Positions 1-5,524 of a stretch of 5,539 nucleotides of DNA are shown here, piece by piece (position 1 is the first letter of the stretch; each line of letters opens with the position of its first letter). A program made the position numbers and the translations under genes. Below the pieces are notes generated by a model. It was not told the DNA's origin. It ran no database searches and was given only the letters and a program-made list of their open reading frames with translations. This DNA is from an uncultured Allomuricauda sp. (lineage in GTDB: Bacteria > Bacteroidota > Bacteroidia > Flavobacteriales > Flavobacteriaceae), in the NCBI GenBank assembly GCA_937911965.1, contig CALDPL010000092.1, positions 1-5,539 of the forward strand, in the 5' to 3' direction.

Positions 1-1107
1 CCCCAGGAACTGGACGTGCCGATAACCTCCAAAAGTCCCGAACTGAAGAACCCTTTTGTCATTCCCGGGATCCGGAACATCAAGATCGAGTCCCAATTGA
101 ATCCCAACTATAATTTTGACAATTTTTTGGAAGGGGATTCAAACCGGTTGGCCCGATCGGCCGGAATGGCCGTGGCAAACAAACCCGGCGGGACTTCCTT
201 CAACCCATTATTGGTCTTTGGGGGCGTAGGCCTGGGGAAGACCCACTTGGCCCATGCCATAGGGGTCGAGATCAAGGACAAATACCCGGAAAAAACGGTG
301 CTGTACATCTCTGCGGAGAAGTTCACCCAACAATACATAGAATCCGTAAAGAAGAACACCCGGAACGATTTCATCCATTTTTACCAATTGATCGATGTGT
401 TGATCATTGACGATGTACAGTTCCTCTCCGGAAAATCCGGGACCCAGGATGTGTTCTTCCACATATTCAACCACCTGCACCAAAACGGCAAGCAGGTAAT
501 CCTGACCTCCGACAAGGCCCCGGTGGACATGCAGGATATCGAGCAACGGTTGCTGTCCCGGTTCAAATGGGGGCTGTCGGCGGAGCTGCAGAGTCCCGAT
601 TACGAGACCCGGGTCTCCATTCTCAAGAACAAACTGTACCGGGACGGGGTCGAAATGCCGGATGATATCGTGGACCACGTGGCCAAGAACATCAAGACCA
701 ATATCCGGGAACTCGAGGGGGCCATCATCTCCCTGATCGCCCAGTCCTCGTTCAACAAGAGGGAAGTCACCCTGGAACTCGCCCAACAGGTGGTCGAAAA
801 ATTCGTCAAGAACACCAAGCGGGAAGTATCCATCGACTACATCCAAAAAGTGGTCTCCGACTATTTTGAAATGGATGTGGCCACCCTGCAGTCCAAGACC
901 AGAAAACGCCATATCGTGCAGGCCAGGCAGCTTGCCATGTTCTTTGCCAAAAAGTTCACCAAGGCCTCCCTGGCCAGTATTGGGTCCCAAATTGGCAAGC
1001 GCGACCACGCCACTGTATTGCATGCCTGCAAAACCGTGGACAACCTGGCGGAAACCGACAAGCAGTTCAGAAAGTATATCGAGGATTTGAACAAAAAATT
1101 CTCCTAA
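1..1107 (+). CDS. dnaA: Chromosomal replication initiator protein DnaA, 5'-truncated by the window edge
   Basis: DnaA is the AAA+ ATPase that binds and opens the chromosomal origin and loads the replicative helicase. The frame is open from base 1, so 368 C-terminal residues are present. About 100 residues (domain I and part of linker II) lie upstream, judging from the usual flavobacterial length of about 475. The GTG at 16 is internal and is not the true start. Counting codons from base 1, visible motifs are Walker A GGVGLGKTH (74-82), Walker B VLIIDDVQF (133-141), sensor I ILTSD (about 167-171), the arginine-finger box RLLSRF (183-188), sensor II IRELEG (235-240), and the domain IV signature IGKRDHATVLHACKTV (331-346), which contacts DnaA boxes. 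All key residues are intact. It ends 12 bases before the phosphatase gene. No convincing DnaA box cluster is visible here, so the origin is not shown to be nearby. Confidence 0.98.
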   Translation, partial: PQELDVPITSKSPELKNPFVIPGIRNIKIESQLNPNYNFDNFLEGDSNRLARSAGMAVANKPGGTSFNPLLVFGGVGLGKTHLAHAIGVEIKDKYPEKTVLYISAEKFTQQYIESVKKNTRNDFIHFYQLIDVLIIDDVQFLSGKSGTQDVFFHIFNHLHQNGKQVILTSDKAPVDMQDIEQRLLSRFKWGLSAELQSPDYETRVSILKNKLYRDGVEMPDDIVDHVAKNIKTNIRELEGAIISLIAQSSFNKREVTLELAQQVVEKFVKNTKREVSIDYIQKVVSDYFEMDVATLQSKTRKRHIVQARQLAMFFAKKFTKASLASIGSQIGKRDHATVLHACKTVDNLAETDKQFRKYIEDLNKKFS

Positions 1108-1119
1108 GCCCTTCTTTTC

Positions 1120-1572
1120 ATGAAAACCAAAGTATTGATGGTCTGTCTGGGCAACATCTGCAGATCTCCCTTGGCCGAAGGCATCCTCACTTCCAAGGTG
1201 GACCCAAAGCGGGTGTTTGTGGATTCTGCCGGCACCGCGGGATACCATGTGGGCAACCCCCCGGATGGACGTTCGGTGGCCGTGGCCCGAAAAAACGGTT
1301 TGGAAATCGCCCACCACAGGTGCAGGAAGGTCGTGGTCCGTGATTTCAGGGAGTTTGACCTTATCTATGCCATGGATTCCAAGAATCTGGAGGATCTGTT
1401 GAAAATGGCCCCGGGCCCAAAGGAGGCCCAGAAGGTGAAATTGCTGTTGGAAGAGGCAGATCTCGATTTTGTGGAGGTGCCCGATCCCTATTATGGTACT
1501 TCCAAGGATTTTGAGAAAGTGTACGAAATGATCGATAAGGCTTGTGGGGCAATTGTGAAAAACCTAATTTAA
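1120..1572 (+). CDS. Low-molecular-weight protein tyrosine phosphatase
   Basis: This is a cytoplasmic phosphatase of the LMW-PTP (Wzb/Etp/YwlE/arsenate reductase-like) fold, 150 residues, the normal length. The P-loop CX5R lies at the N-terminus as CLGNICRS, with nucleophile Cys9, Cys14 and Arg15. The general-acid motif PDPYYG lies at 121-126, with Asp122 as the likely proton donor and Tyr124/Tyr125 lining the substrate pocket. These motifs indicate an active phosphatase on phosphotyrosine or phosphoarginine; the substrate cannot be read from sequence. There is no kinase or capsule (wzc) gene beside it, so a polysaccharide-export role is not supported. ATG 1120 puts the CX5R close to the N-terminus as usual in the family; ATG 1138 would cut away the first beta strand. 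It follows dnaA after 12 bases with no promoter or clear Shine-Dalgarno, so it is probably co-transcribed. Confidence 0.95.
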   Translation: MKTKVLMVCLGNICRSPLAEGILTSKVDPKRVFVDSAGTAGYHVGNPPDGRSVAVARKNGLEIAHHRCRKVVVRDFREFDLIYAMDSKNLEDLLKMAPGPKEAQKVKLLLEEADLDFVEVPDPYYGTSKDFEKVYEMIDKACGAIVKNLI

Positions 1573-1576
1573 GGCC

Positions 1577-2308
1577 ATGGAAGAAGAGATAAAACCGGCC
1601 CTGGTCGTGGGCAAGCTCTTTCTGATTCCCACGGCCCTTGGGGACAATGCCCCCCTGGAGGTGATGCCGATCTCCATCAAGGGAAACATCGAGCGAATTG
1701 ACCACTATATCGTGGAAAACGAAAAGTCGGCCAGGCACTTCATAAAACGGGTGAGCCCGGGAAAGGCACAACCGAGCCTTCAGTTGCAGACCCTTAACAA
1801 ATACACCAATGCCGAGGAAATCCCCGGCTTTCTCGACCCGATCATCCACGGCCATGATATTGGACTGCTCAGCGAAGCGGGCTGTCCTGGAATTGCCGAT
1901 CCCGGGGCGGAAGTGGTTCGGATTGCCCACCAAAAAAGGATCCAGGTGGTCCCCTTGGTCGGCCCCTCCTCCATTTTGATGGCCATGATGTCCAGCGGAA
2001 TGAACGGGCAGAACTTTGCCTTCAACGGCTACCTGCCCATGGACAAGGACGATCGAAAGGCCAAGCTCAAGAGCCTGGAACGCTTATCCAAGGAAACGGG
2101 CCAGTCCCAGATTTTTATGGAGACCCCCTACCGGAACAACAAACTGCTCAAGGAACTGCTGCGGTTGCTCCACAAATCGACCCGTTTGTGCATTGCCTGC
2201 GACATCACCTTGCCCACGGAAACGATAAGGACCAAAATCGTCCACGAATGGACCGAAATTGAACTGGACCTGGACAAAAGGCCCACCATATTTATCATAC
2301 AGGCCTAA
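1577..2308 (+). CDS. RsmI-like SAM-dependent methyltransferase (tetrapyrrole methylase fold)
   Basis: This 243-residue protein belongs to the TP_methylase superfamily (PF00590) and is closest in motifs to RsmI, the enzyme that 2'-O-methylates C1402 of 16S rRNA. Visible motifs are GKLFLIPTALGD (12-23), GLLSEAGCPGIADPG (96-110, the SAM-site loop), PLVGPSSILMAMMSSG (126-141), FNGYLP (149-154) and ETPYRN (182-187). It stops soon after the methylase domain and shows no RsmI-type C-terminal extension. In Bacteroidota such shorter proteins occur beside a separate true RsmI, so I do not assign rsmI; the substrate is unknown. The ATG at 1577 lies 4 bases after the phosphatase stop, which suggests coupled translation. 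A GTG at 1607 would start the protein at GKLFLIPT, where related proteins often begin (then 233 residues); this alternative start is credible. The stop codon leads directly into the A-tract of the hairpin at 2312-2337. Confidence 0.88.
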   Translation: MEEEIKPALVVGKLFLIPTALGDNAPLEVMPISIKGNIERIDHYIVENEKSARHFIKRVSPGKAQPSLQLQTLNKYTNAEEIPGFLDPIIHGHDIGLLSEAGCPGIADPGAEVVRIAHQKRIQVVPLVGPSSILMAMMSSGMNGQNFAFNGYLPMDKDDRKAKLKSLERLSKETGQSQIFMETPYRNNKLLKELLRLLHKSTRLCIACDITLPTETIRTKIVHEWTEIELDLDKRPTIFIIQA

Positions 2309-2337
2309 AAAAACCCGGAAGATCTCTCCTCCGGGTT
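2307..2337. terminator. Intrinsic terminator between convergent operons, best oriented for the minus strand
   Basis: AACCCGGA (2312-2319) and TCCGGGTT (2330-2337) form a perfect 8-bp stem. The 10-base loop can add two more pairs past an A/C mismatch. Bases 2307-2313 are all A, so the minus-strand transcript has a run of U directly after the stem. That is the classic arrangement for ending the lysozyme-like gene, whose stop codon is at 2363-2365. On the plus strand the stem is followed by CCTGTTC, a poor U-tract, so termination of the dnaA-side transcript here would be weaker or would need help. Confidence 0.75.
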
Positions 2338-2362
2338 CCTGTTCAATCCGTATTGTCCGGTC

Positions 2363-3007
2363 TTAAACCTTGGCATTTTTTTTCTGCTCGATGATGGATA
2401 CATCATAACCGGCAAACTTTTTCATATAGTAGGAAATGCTGCTGCCATAGACATCCTCAACGTCCAATTGTCCATAGGAACGCAGGTAATTCTTGACATT
2501 TCCGGCCCCGGCCAAATGGGCAGCGGCCAAAATCCCTGATTCGGTGATCTCCACGCCGCCGATGCGCTTGCCGTTGAATCTTTTGATGTCCCGCCTCAAA
2601 ATCCATTTGTTCCTGGCAATATTGGCCTCAAAGGCCTTTTCCTGCAAGATCGGGTCTTCCATAAAGGCATCCAGGTCATGGATGCCCATCAAGCTCAGGG
2701 TACTTCCCCCAAATTGGTACTTTCCCAGGTAGCCCTGTGAATTTACGACATGGTACTTTCCCTGGGATTCCTTGAAGGCCAGTGCCTCCTTGAAGCCGTT
2801 GAAGGCTTTTCCCAGAAAGGGGGGCATTTGAACGGTTTCAACTTGGGACTCCAGGGTATCCAGGGGCACGAAGAGCTCAAAATTGGCGTCATCCCTCAAG
2901 AATTCAGGGACTTGGCCGTCCCCTTTCCCAGTCTTGGCAAATGTTCCAAAACCTGTTAAAACGATAATCATGGCAAGATGCAGTATTAAACCAATCCATC
3001 CTTTCAT
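2363..3007 (-). CDS. Secreted lysozyme-like / lytic transglycosylase-like protein
   Basis: This 214-residue exported protein probably cleaves peptidoglycan. An N-terminal hydrophobic stretch (about residues 4-20) followed by GTFAKTG looks like a signal peptide or membrane anchor. There is no lipobox cysteine, so it is not a lipoprotein. The core ALAFKESQGKYHVVNSQGYLGKYQFG (split: ALAFKESQGKY at 75-85, then VNSQGYLGKYQFG at 88-100) is typical of the lysozyme-like superfamily, with Glu80 the likely catalytic acid. AAHLAGAGNV (162-171) is a second conserved patch of that fold. Relatives in Flavobacteriaceae are often labelled 'peptidoglycan-binding protein LysM', but I see no LysM repeat in this copy. 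I chose ATG 3007 over the upstream in-frame GTG at 3031, because it begins directly at the signal peptide, has AGGAG just upstream, and the GTG would lie inside a hairpin. Catalytic activity is inferred from motifs. It has its own promoter and terminator. Confidence 0.8.
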   Translation of the reverse strand: MKGWIGLILHLAMIIVLTGFGTFAKTGKGDGQVPEFLRDDANFELFVPLDTLESQVETVQMPPFLGKAFNGFKEALAFKESQGKYHVVNSQGYLGKYQFGGSTLSLMGIHDLDAFMEDPILQEKAFEANIARNKWILRRDIKRFNGKRIGGVEITESGILAAAHLAGAGNVKNYLRSYGQLDVEDVYGSSISYYMKKFAGYDVSIIEQKKNAKV

Positions 3008-3009
3008 AA

Positions 3010-3014
3010 CTCCT
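3010..3014 (-). promoter_or_regulatory. Ribosome binding site, closely spaced, for the lysozyme-like gene
   Basis: The minus strand reads AGGAG, then TT, then ATG at 3007. The Shine-Dalgarno match is good, but the 2-base spacing is shorter than usual, so its contribution is uncertain. It supports ATG 3007 as the start rather than GTG 3031. Confidence 0.45.
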
Positions 3015-3021
3015 ATTTTAG

Positions 3022-3047
3022 ATTTTGACACCCGATGATGTCAAAAT
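3022..3047 (-). promoter_or_regulatory. Perfect 9-bp inverted repeat in the predicted 5' leader of the lysozyme-like gene
   Basis: ATTTTGACA (3022-3030) and TGTCAAAAT (3039-3047) are perfect inverted copies separated by 8 bases. On the minus strand the repeat starts roughly 7-9 bases after the predicted transcription start and ends 8 bases before the AGGAG. It could be an RNA hairpin that stabilises the 5' end or affects translation, or a DNA operator with TGACA-N8-TGTCA symmetry on which a dimeric repressor would block the promoter. The sequence does not decide between these. Confidence 0.55.
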
Positions 3048-3060
3048 TTATTTTGGCGGG

Positions 3061-3068
3061 CAAATATA
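3061..3068 (-). promoter_or_regulatory. Promoter -7 element of Bacteroidota type, upstream of the lysozyme-like gene
   Basis: The minus strand reads TATATTTG, an exact match to the TAnnTTTG element of the Bacteroidota primary sigma factor. Transcription would start about 5-7 bases downstream, near 3054-3056, giving a leader of roughly 48 bases before ATG 3007. The expected -33 region (about 3086-3092) has no clean TTTG but reads CTGTTAA after an A8 tract, and it overlaps a perfect palindrome. The same octamer stands upstream of dapF at 5517-5524. Confidence 0.7.
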
Positions 3069-3082
3069 GGGGGACCCTTTTT

Positions 3083-3097
3083 TTTAACAGTGTTAAA
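3083..3097. promoter_or_regulatory. 15-base perfect palindrome over the -33 region, candidate operator
   Basis: TTTAACA-G-TGTTAAA is a perfect 7-1-7 palindrome whose near edge is 14 bases upstream of the -7 element at 3061-3068. Its position across the -33 region is where a repressor would occlude the promoter or an activator would contact polymerase. No regulator gene is in the window. An AT-rich repeat of this size could occur by chance, but its placement is suggestive. Confidence 0.45.
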
Positions 3098-3125
3098 GCT
3101 GCCAATATTTTCTTAAATGAGGCCT

Positions 3126-3154
3126 AAAAACCGTTAAAGAGCTGAATATTAACG
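3126..3154 (-). terminator. Weak intrinsic terminator candidate after mltG
   Basis: Ten bases after the mltG stop, the minus strand reads CGTTAA, an 11-base loop, TTAACG, then G and five T. The stem is only 6 bp and AT-rich, so termination would be inefficient and some read-through into the lysozyme-like gene is likely. The same GTTAA words may instead be protein-binding half-sites, because they resemble the palindrome at 3083-3097. Confidence 0.35.
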
Positions 3155-3164
3155 CTAAAAGACA

Positions 3165-4214
3165 CTATCGGAGTACTTTTTGTGAATTTAGCCATTGGGT
3201 GTACTGCACCTTATTTCGGTTGTGCTGCATCAGGGTCTTGGCAAATATGTGGTAACCAAAATTGGAAACATCGGCCACAAAATAGAGGTAATCGTGCGAT
3301 TCGGGGTTCAGGACCGCATCCAAGGAAGAAATGTCGGGCATGCTGATCGGTCCGGGTGGAATGCCCGCATATTTATAGGTATTGTAGGGAGAATCCATTT
3401 CAAGGTCCCTGTAGAGCACCCGTTTGATGATCGTGTCGTAATTGCCGGTCTCCTTCTTGATGGCATAGATCACCGTGGGATCTGCCTGCAGCAGCATTCC
3501 CCTTCTGATACGGTTCAGGTACACTCCGGCCACCCGGGGCCGTTCATCCACCTTGACCGTCTCCTTCTGGACTATGGCGGCCAAGGCCGTGACCTGTTTT
3601 GGGGAAAGGCCCAATGCCCGGGCCTTTTCCAAGCGATCTTCGTTCCAAAACCGATCGTATTCCCTTTTCATCCGGTCCCGGAATTCCGCAGCTCCGGTGT
3701 TCCAGAAAAACTCATAGGTGTTGGGAAGGTACATTCCCAGCTTGCTGTAGGCATCAAATCCGGTTTCTTCCAGAAAGCCCGGATCGTTGAAGGCCTGTAG
3801 CAGGGAGAGGCTGTCCGCTTCGATCTGCTGGGCTATCCTTCCCGCCAGATCTGGAAGGGATTCCTGGTTGTTGAAGGACACCTGCACCGGAAGATTGGCC
3901 GAACGCAGGGTGTTGATGATCTCGTTGTTGTTCATTCCCTTCCTCAAGGCATACCTCCCCGGCTTGACATTGGTGGAGTAGCCCTTGCGGTCCGCCACGG
4001 CAGCAAAGGTGGAAAGATTCTTGAGCAAGGGTTGCAGGGAGGACCTGACCTGGGCAAACCCTGCATCCGAGGGAATATGGACAAGGACTTCCTCAGTTTC
4101 GAAACTGGTGTTCGGGGCAAAGACCGCATTGTAGATCCAATAGGAAAAAATACCGCAGGCCAAAAGCCCCAATAGGGCGACCGCCCATACTATTTTCTTA
4201 AGATACACCGGCAT
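3165..4214 (-). CDS. mltG: Endolytic murein transglycosylase MltG (YceG-like)
   Basis: MltG is an inner-membrane enzyme that cuts nascent peptidoglycan glycan strands and so sets their length. From ATG 4214 the protein has 349 residues, the usual size. One transmembrane segment (about residues 7-30) is followed by the periplasmic YceG domain. Conserved motifs are MYLPNTYEF (161-169), the catalytic block ALAAIVQKET with Glu218, DERPRVAGVYLNR (223-235), LLQADPTVIYAI (241-252) and SPYNTYKYAGIPPGPI (275-290). These include the catalytic glutamate and the substrate-cleft signatures, so it should be active. I preferred ATG 4214 to ATG 4238 because MPVYLKKI leads straight into the membrane helix as in relatives, and ATG 4238 has AAGG directly abutting the start codon. 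With this start the gene overlaps the end of the GNAT gene by 17 bases, implying translational coupling. The stop is TAG. Confidence 0.95.
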   Translation of the reverse strand: MPVYLKKIVWAVALLGLLACGIFSYWIYNAVFAPNTSFETEEVLVHIPSDAGFAQVRSSLQPLLKNLSTFAAVADRKGYSTNVKPGRYALRKGMNNNEIINTLRSANLPVQVSFNNQESLPDLAGRIAQQIEADSLSLLQAFNDPGFLEETGFDAYSKLGMYLPNTYEFFWNTGAAEFRDRMKREYDRFWNEDRLEKARALGLSPKQVTALAAIVQKETVKVDERPRVAGVYLNRIRRGMLLQADPTVIYAIKKETGNYDTIIKRVLYRDLEMDSPYNTYKYAGIPPGPISMPDISSLDAVLNPESHDYLYFVADVSNFGYHIFAKTLMQHNRNKVQYTQWLNSQKVLR

Positions 4215-4731
4215 TGATTTTTTGGAACATGATCTCATCCTTGAAACCGGTACTGCTCCTGATCCATTGTTTTTTTATCCCCACTTTTTCAAATCCCATT
4301 TTTTCGAACAGACGGATGCTTTCCAGATTCTCCGACAATATGTTCGCATAGAGTTGGTGAAGGTCCAAATGCATAAAGGCATAATCGCACAACAGGGACA
4401 GGGCCTCGGCCCCCATGCCCTTGTTCCGGTCCTCGGGCCTGGCGATCACGATCCCCACGCCGGCCCTGCGGTGTTTTGGATCGAAGTCGAACAGATCGAT
4501 AAGCCCGATCCGCCCCCCGTCGATCCCACAGATGCACAAGCGGAGCTGCTTGACCTCATATATGTCCCTATGGGCATTTTCCAAGTACCCTTGGAGCACC
4601 TTTTTGGAATAAGGTTTCAGGGTGCCGCTGATCTCCCAAATGGAGGTATCGTTCTCCAAATGGTACAGAAAATCCAGGTCCGAGGGCTCCAAGGCCCTCA
4701 AAAAAACTTTTTCTCCTTTCAAATTCAACAT
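4198..4731 (-). CDS. GNAT family N-acetyltransferase (RimJ/RimL/SpeG-like), substrate unknown
   Basis: This 177-residue cytoplasmic acetyl-CoA-dependent acetyltransferase has the layout of the Acetyltransf_3 group. It starts with LKGEKVFLRALEPSDLDFLYHLEN (split: LKGEKVFLRALEPSD, then LDFLYHLEN), the common N-terminal beta-alpha unit. RRAGVGIVI (88-96) is the central strand, RNKGMG (102-107) is the acetyl-CoA pyrophosphate loop (R/QxxGxG), and NLESIRLFEKMGFEKVG (135-151) is the conserved C-terminal helix-strand. RimL-like (protein N-terminus) or SpeG-like (polyamine) substrates are both possible, and neither is supported by specific residues that I can identify. The start codon lies within the last codons of dapF (overlap 7 bases), and its own 3' end overlaps mltG by 17 bases. 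It is thus locked into an operon with two peptidoglycan genes. An unusually good Shine-Dalgarno precedes it. Confidence 0.88.
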   Translation of the reverse strand: MLNLKGEKVFLRALEPSDLDFLYHLENDTSIWEISGTLKPYSKKVLQGYLENAHRDIYEVKQLRLCICGIDGGRIGLIDLFDFDPKHRRAGVGIVIARPEDRNKGMGAEALSLLCDYAFMHLDLHQLYANILSENLESIRLFEKMGFEKVGIKKQWIRSSTGFKDEIMFQKINAGVS

Positions 4732-5501
4732 TCGATCTCTCCTTTATAGACCTGTTTGGCAGGTCCGGTCAGATATACATTGGCATAACCCCCCTCACTG
4801 GGTTCAAAGCTGATGGACAATTCCCCTCCCAGGGTCCTGATGTCCACATGTTTGGAATCTGTTTTCCCCAGTTTGTGCATGGCCAGGGCCACGGCGGTCA
4901 CCCCCGTCCCGCAACTGAGTGTCTCCGCCTCCACACCGCGTTCATAGGTTCTCACCAAAAAGGTGTTTCCCTCCAGGGGTTCCACAAAATTGATATTGCT
5001 CCCCGTTTGTCCGTAAAGGCCATATCGGAGTTTTCTGCCCTCCCGTTCCACATCAAAATCCTTGAGGTTCCGGACCAATTGGACATGGTGGGGGGAACCG
5101 GTATTGAGATAACTGTGGTTTTTCTTTTGGTGGATCTCATGGACGTCCACCATTCTAAGGCTCACTTCCTCACCATTTATGCCGGCATGGTGCAGTCCGT
5201 CCACGGCGTTGAAGCTGGTCCGGGCCCCGATCATTCCCAAATGGTGGGCAAAGGCCACAAGACATCTTCCTCCATTGCCGCACATGCTTCCCGGGGCCCC
5301 ATCGGCGTTGAAATAAACCATTTTGAAATCCGACATTTTGTCATCTTCCAACAGCAGCAGGCCATCAGCCCCGACACCGAACCTCCGGTCGCAGAGACCC
5401 GCCACCAGTTTGGTATCGTTTTTGGGGAAGGTTTCACTGCGGTTGTCGATGACGACAAAGTCGTTCCCCGTTCCCTGGTATTTATGGAATTTCAGTTTCA
5501 T
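4725..5501 (-). CDS. dapF: Diaminopimelate epimerase DapF
   Basis: DapF converts LL- to meso-diaminopimelate, the peptidoglycan cross-linking residue and direct lysine precursor, by a PLP-independent two-cysteine mechanism in the cytoplasm. From ATG 5501 the protein has 258 residues, normal for Bacteroidota. Motifs are YQGTGNDF (8-15), FGVGADGLL (41-49), NADGAPGSMCGNGGRC (65-80) with catalytic Cys74, GSNINFVE (167-174), and ERGVEAETLSCGTGVTAVA (187-205) with catalytic Cys197. Both acid/base cysteines are present, so it should be active. The open frame extends upstream to a TTG at 5519, but that codon falls inside the -7 promoter element. ATG 5501 gives the standard MKLKFHKYQGTGNDF N-terminus. 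It is the first gene of the dapF-GNAT-mltG operon. It ends in TGA overlapping the GNAT start. Confidence 0.97.
   Translation of the reverse strand: MKLKFHKYQGTGNDFVVIDNRSETFPKNDTKLVAGLCDRRFGVGADGLLLLEDDKMSDFKMVYFNADGAPGSMCGNGGRCLVAFAHHLGMIGARTSFNAVDGLHHAGINGEEVSLRMVDVHEIHQKKNHSYLNTGSPHHVQLVRNLKDFDVEREGRKLRYGLYGQTGSNINFVEPLEGNTFLVRTYERGVEAETLSCGTGVTAVALAMHKLGKTDSKHVDIRTLGGELSISFEPSEGGYANVYLTGPAKQVYKGEIEC
4739..4743 (-). promoter_or_regulatory. Strong Shine-Dalgarno for the GNAT gene, inside dapF
   Basis: The minus strand reads AAAGGAG, a 7-base spacer, then ATG 4731. This is a near-ideal Shine-Dalgarno at ideal distance, which is noteworthy because Bacteroidota genes usually lack one. It lies within the last codons of dapF and supports the chosen GNAT start and reinitiation or coupling at the 7-base overlap. 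Confidence 0.6.
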
Positions 5502-5516
5502 ATGCCTACAAAGGAA

Positions 5517-5524
5517 CAAATATA
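5517..5524 (-). promoter_or_regulatory. Promoter -7 element of Bacteroidota type, upstream of dapF
   Basis: The minus strand reads TATATTTG, identical to the element upstream of the lysozyme-like gene. With a start about 5-7 bases downstream (near 5510-5512), the leader before ATG 5501 would be only about 10 bases. The -33 element would fall at or beyond the right edge of the window and cannot be checked. Confidence 0.6.

Noticed and set aside
1115..1126. Palindrome TTTTCATGAAAA centred on the phosphatase start codon
   Set aside because: It is only 6+6 bases and AT-rich, and a start codon followed by lysine codons makes it likely by chance. No other signal surrounds it.
208..1317. A 369-codon open frame on the minus strand, opposite dnaA and the start of the phosphatase gene
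   Set aside because: It lies opposite a highly conserved DnaA reading frame. Its translation is rich in G, H, V and L without recognisable domains. Codon bias in the true gene explains the lack of stops.
1361..1933. A 190-codon minus-strand open frame across the phosphatase-methyltransferase junction
   Set aside because: It is antisense to two well-supported genes and has low-complexity, proline-rich translation. No promoter or binding site is seen.
2086..2094. TTATCCAAG, a near match to the DnaA box TTATCCACA
   Set aside because: It is a single 7-of-9 match inside a coding region, with no cluster or AT-rich unwinding element. It gives no support for an origin here.
3195..3800. A 201-codon plus-strand open frame opposite mltG
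   Set aside because: It is a shadow of the conserved MltG frame and shows no domain or start signal.
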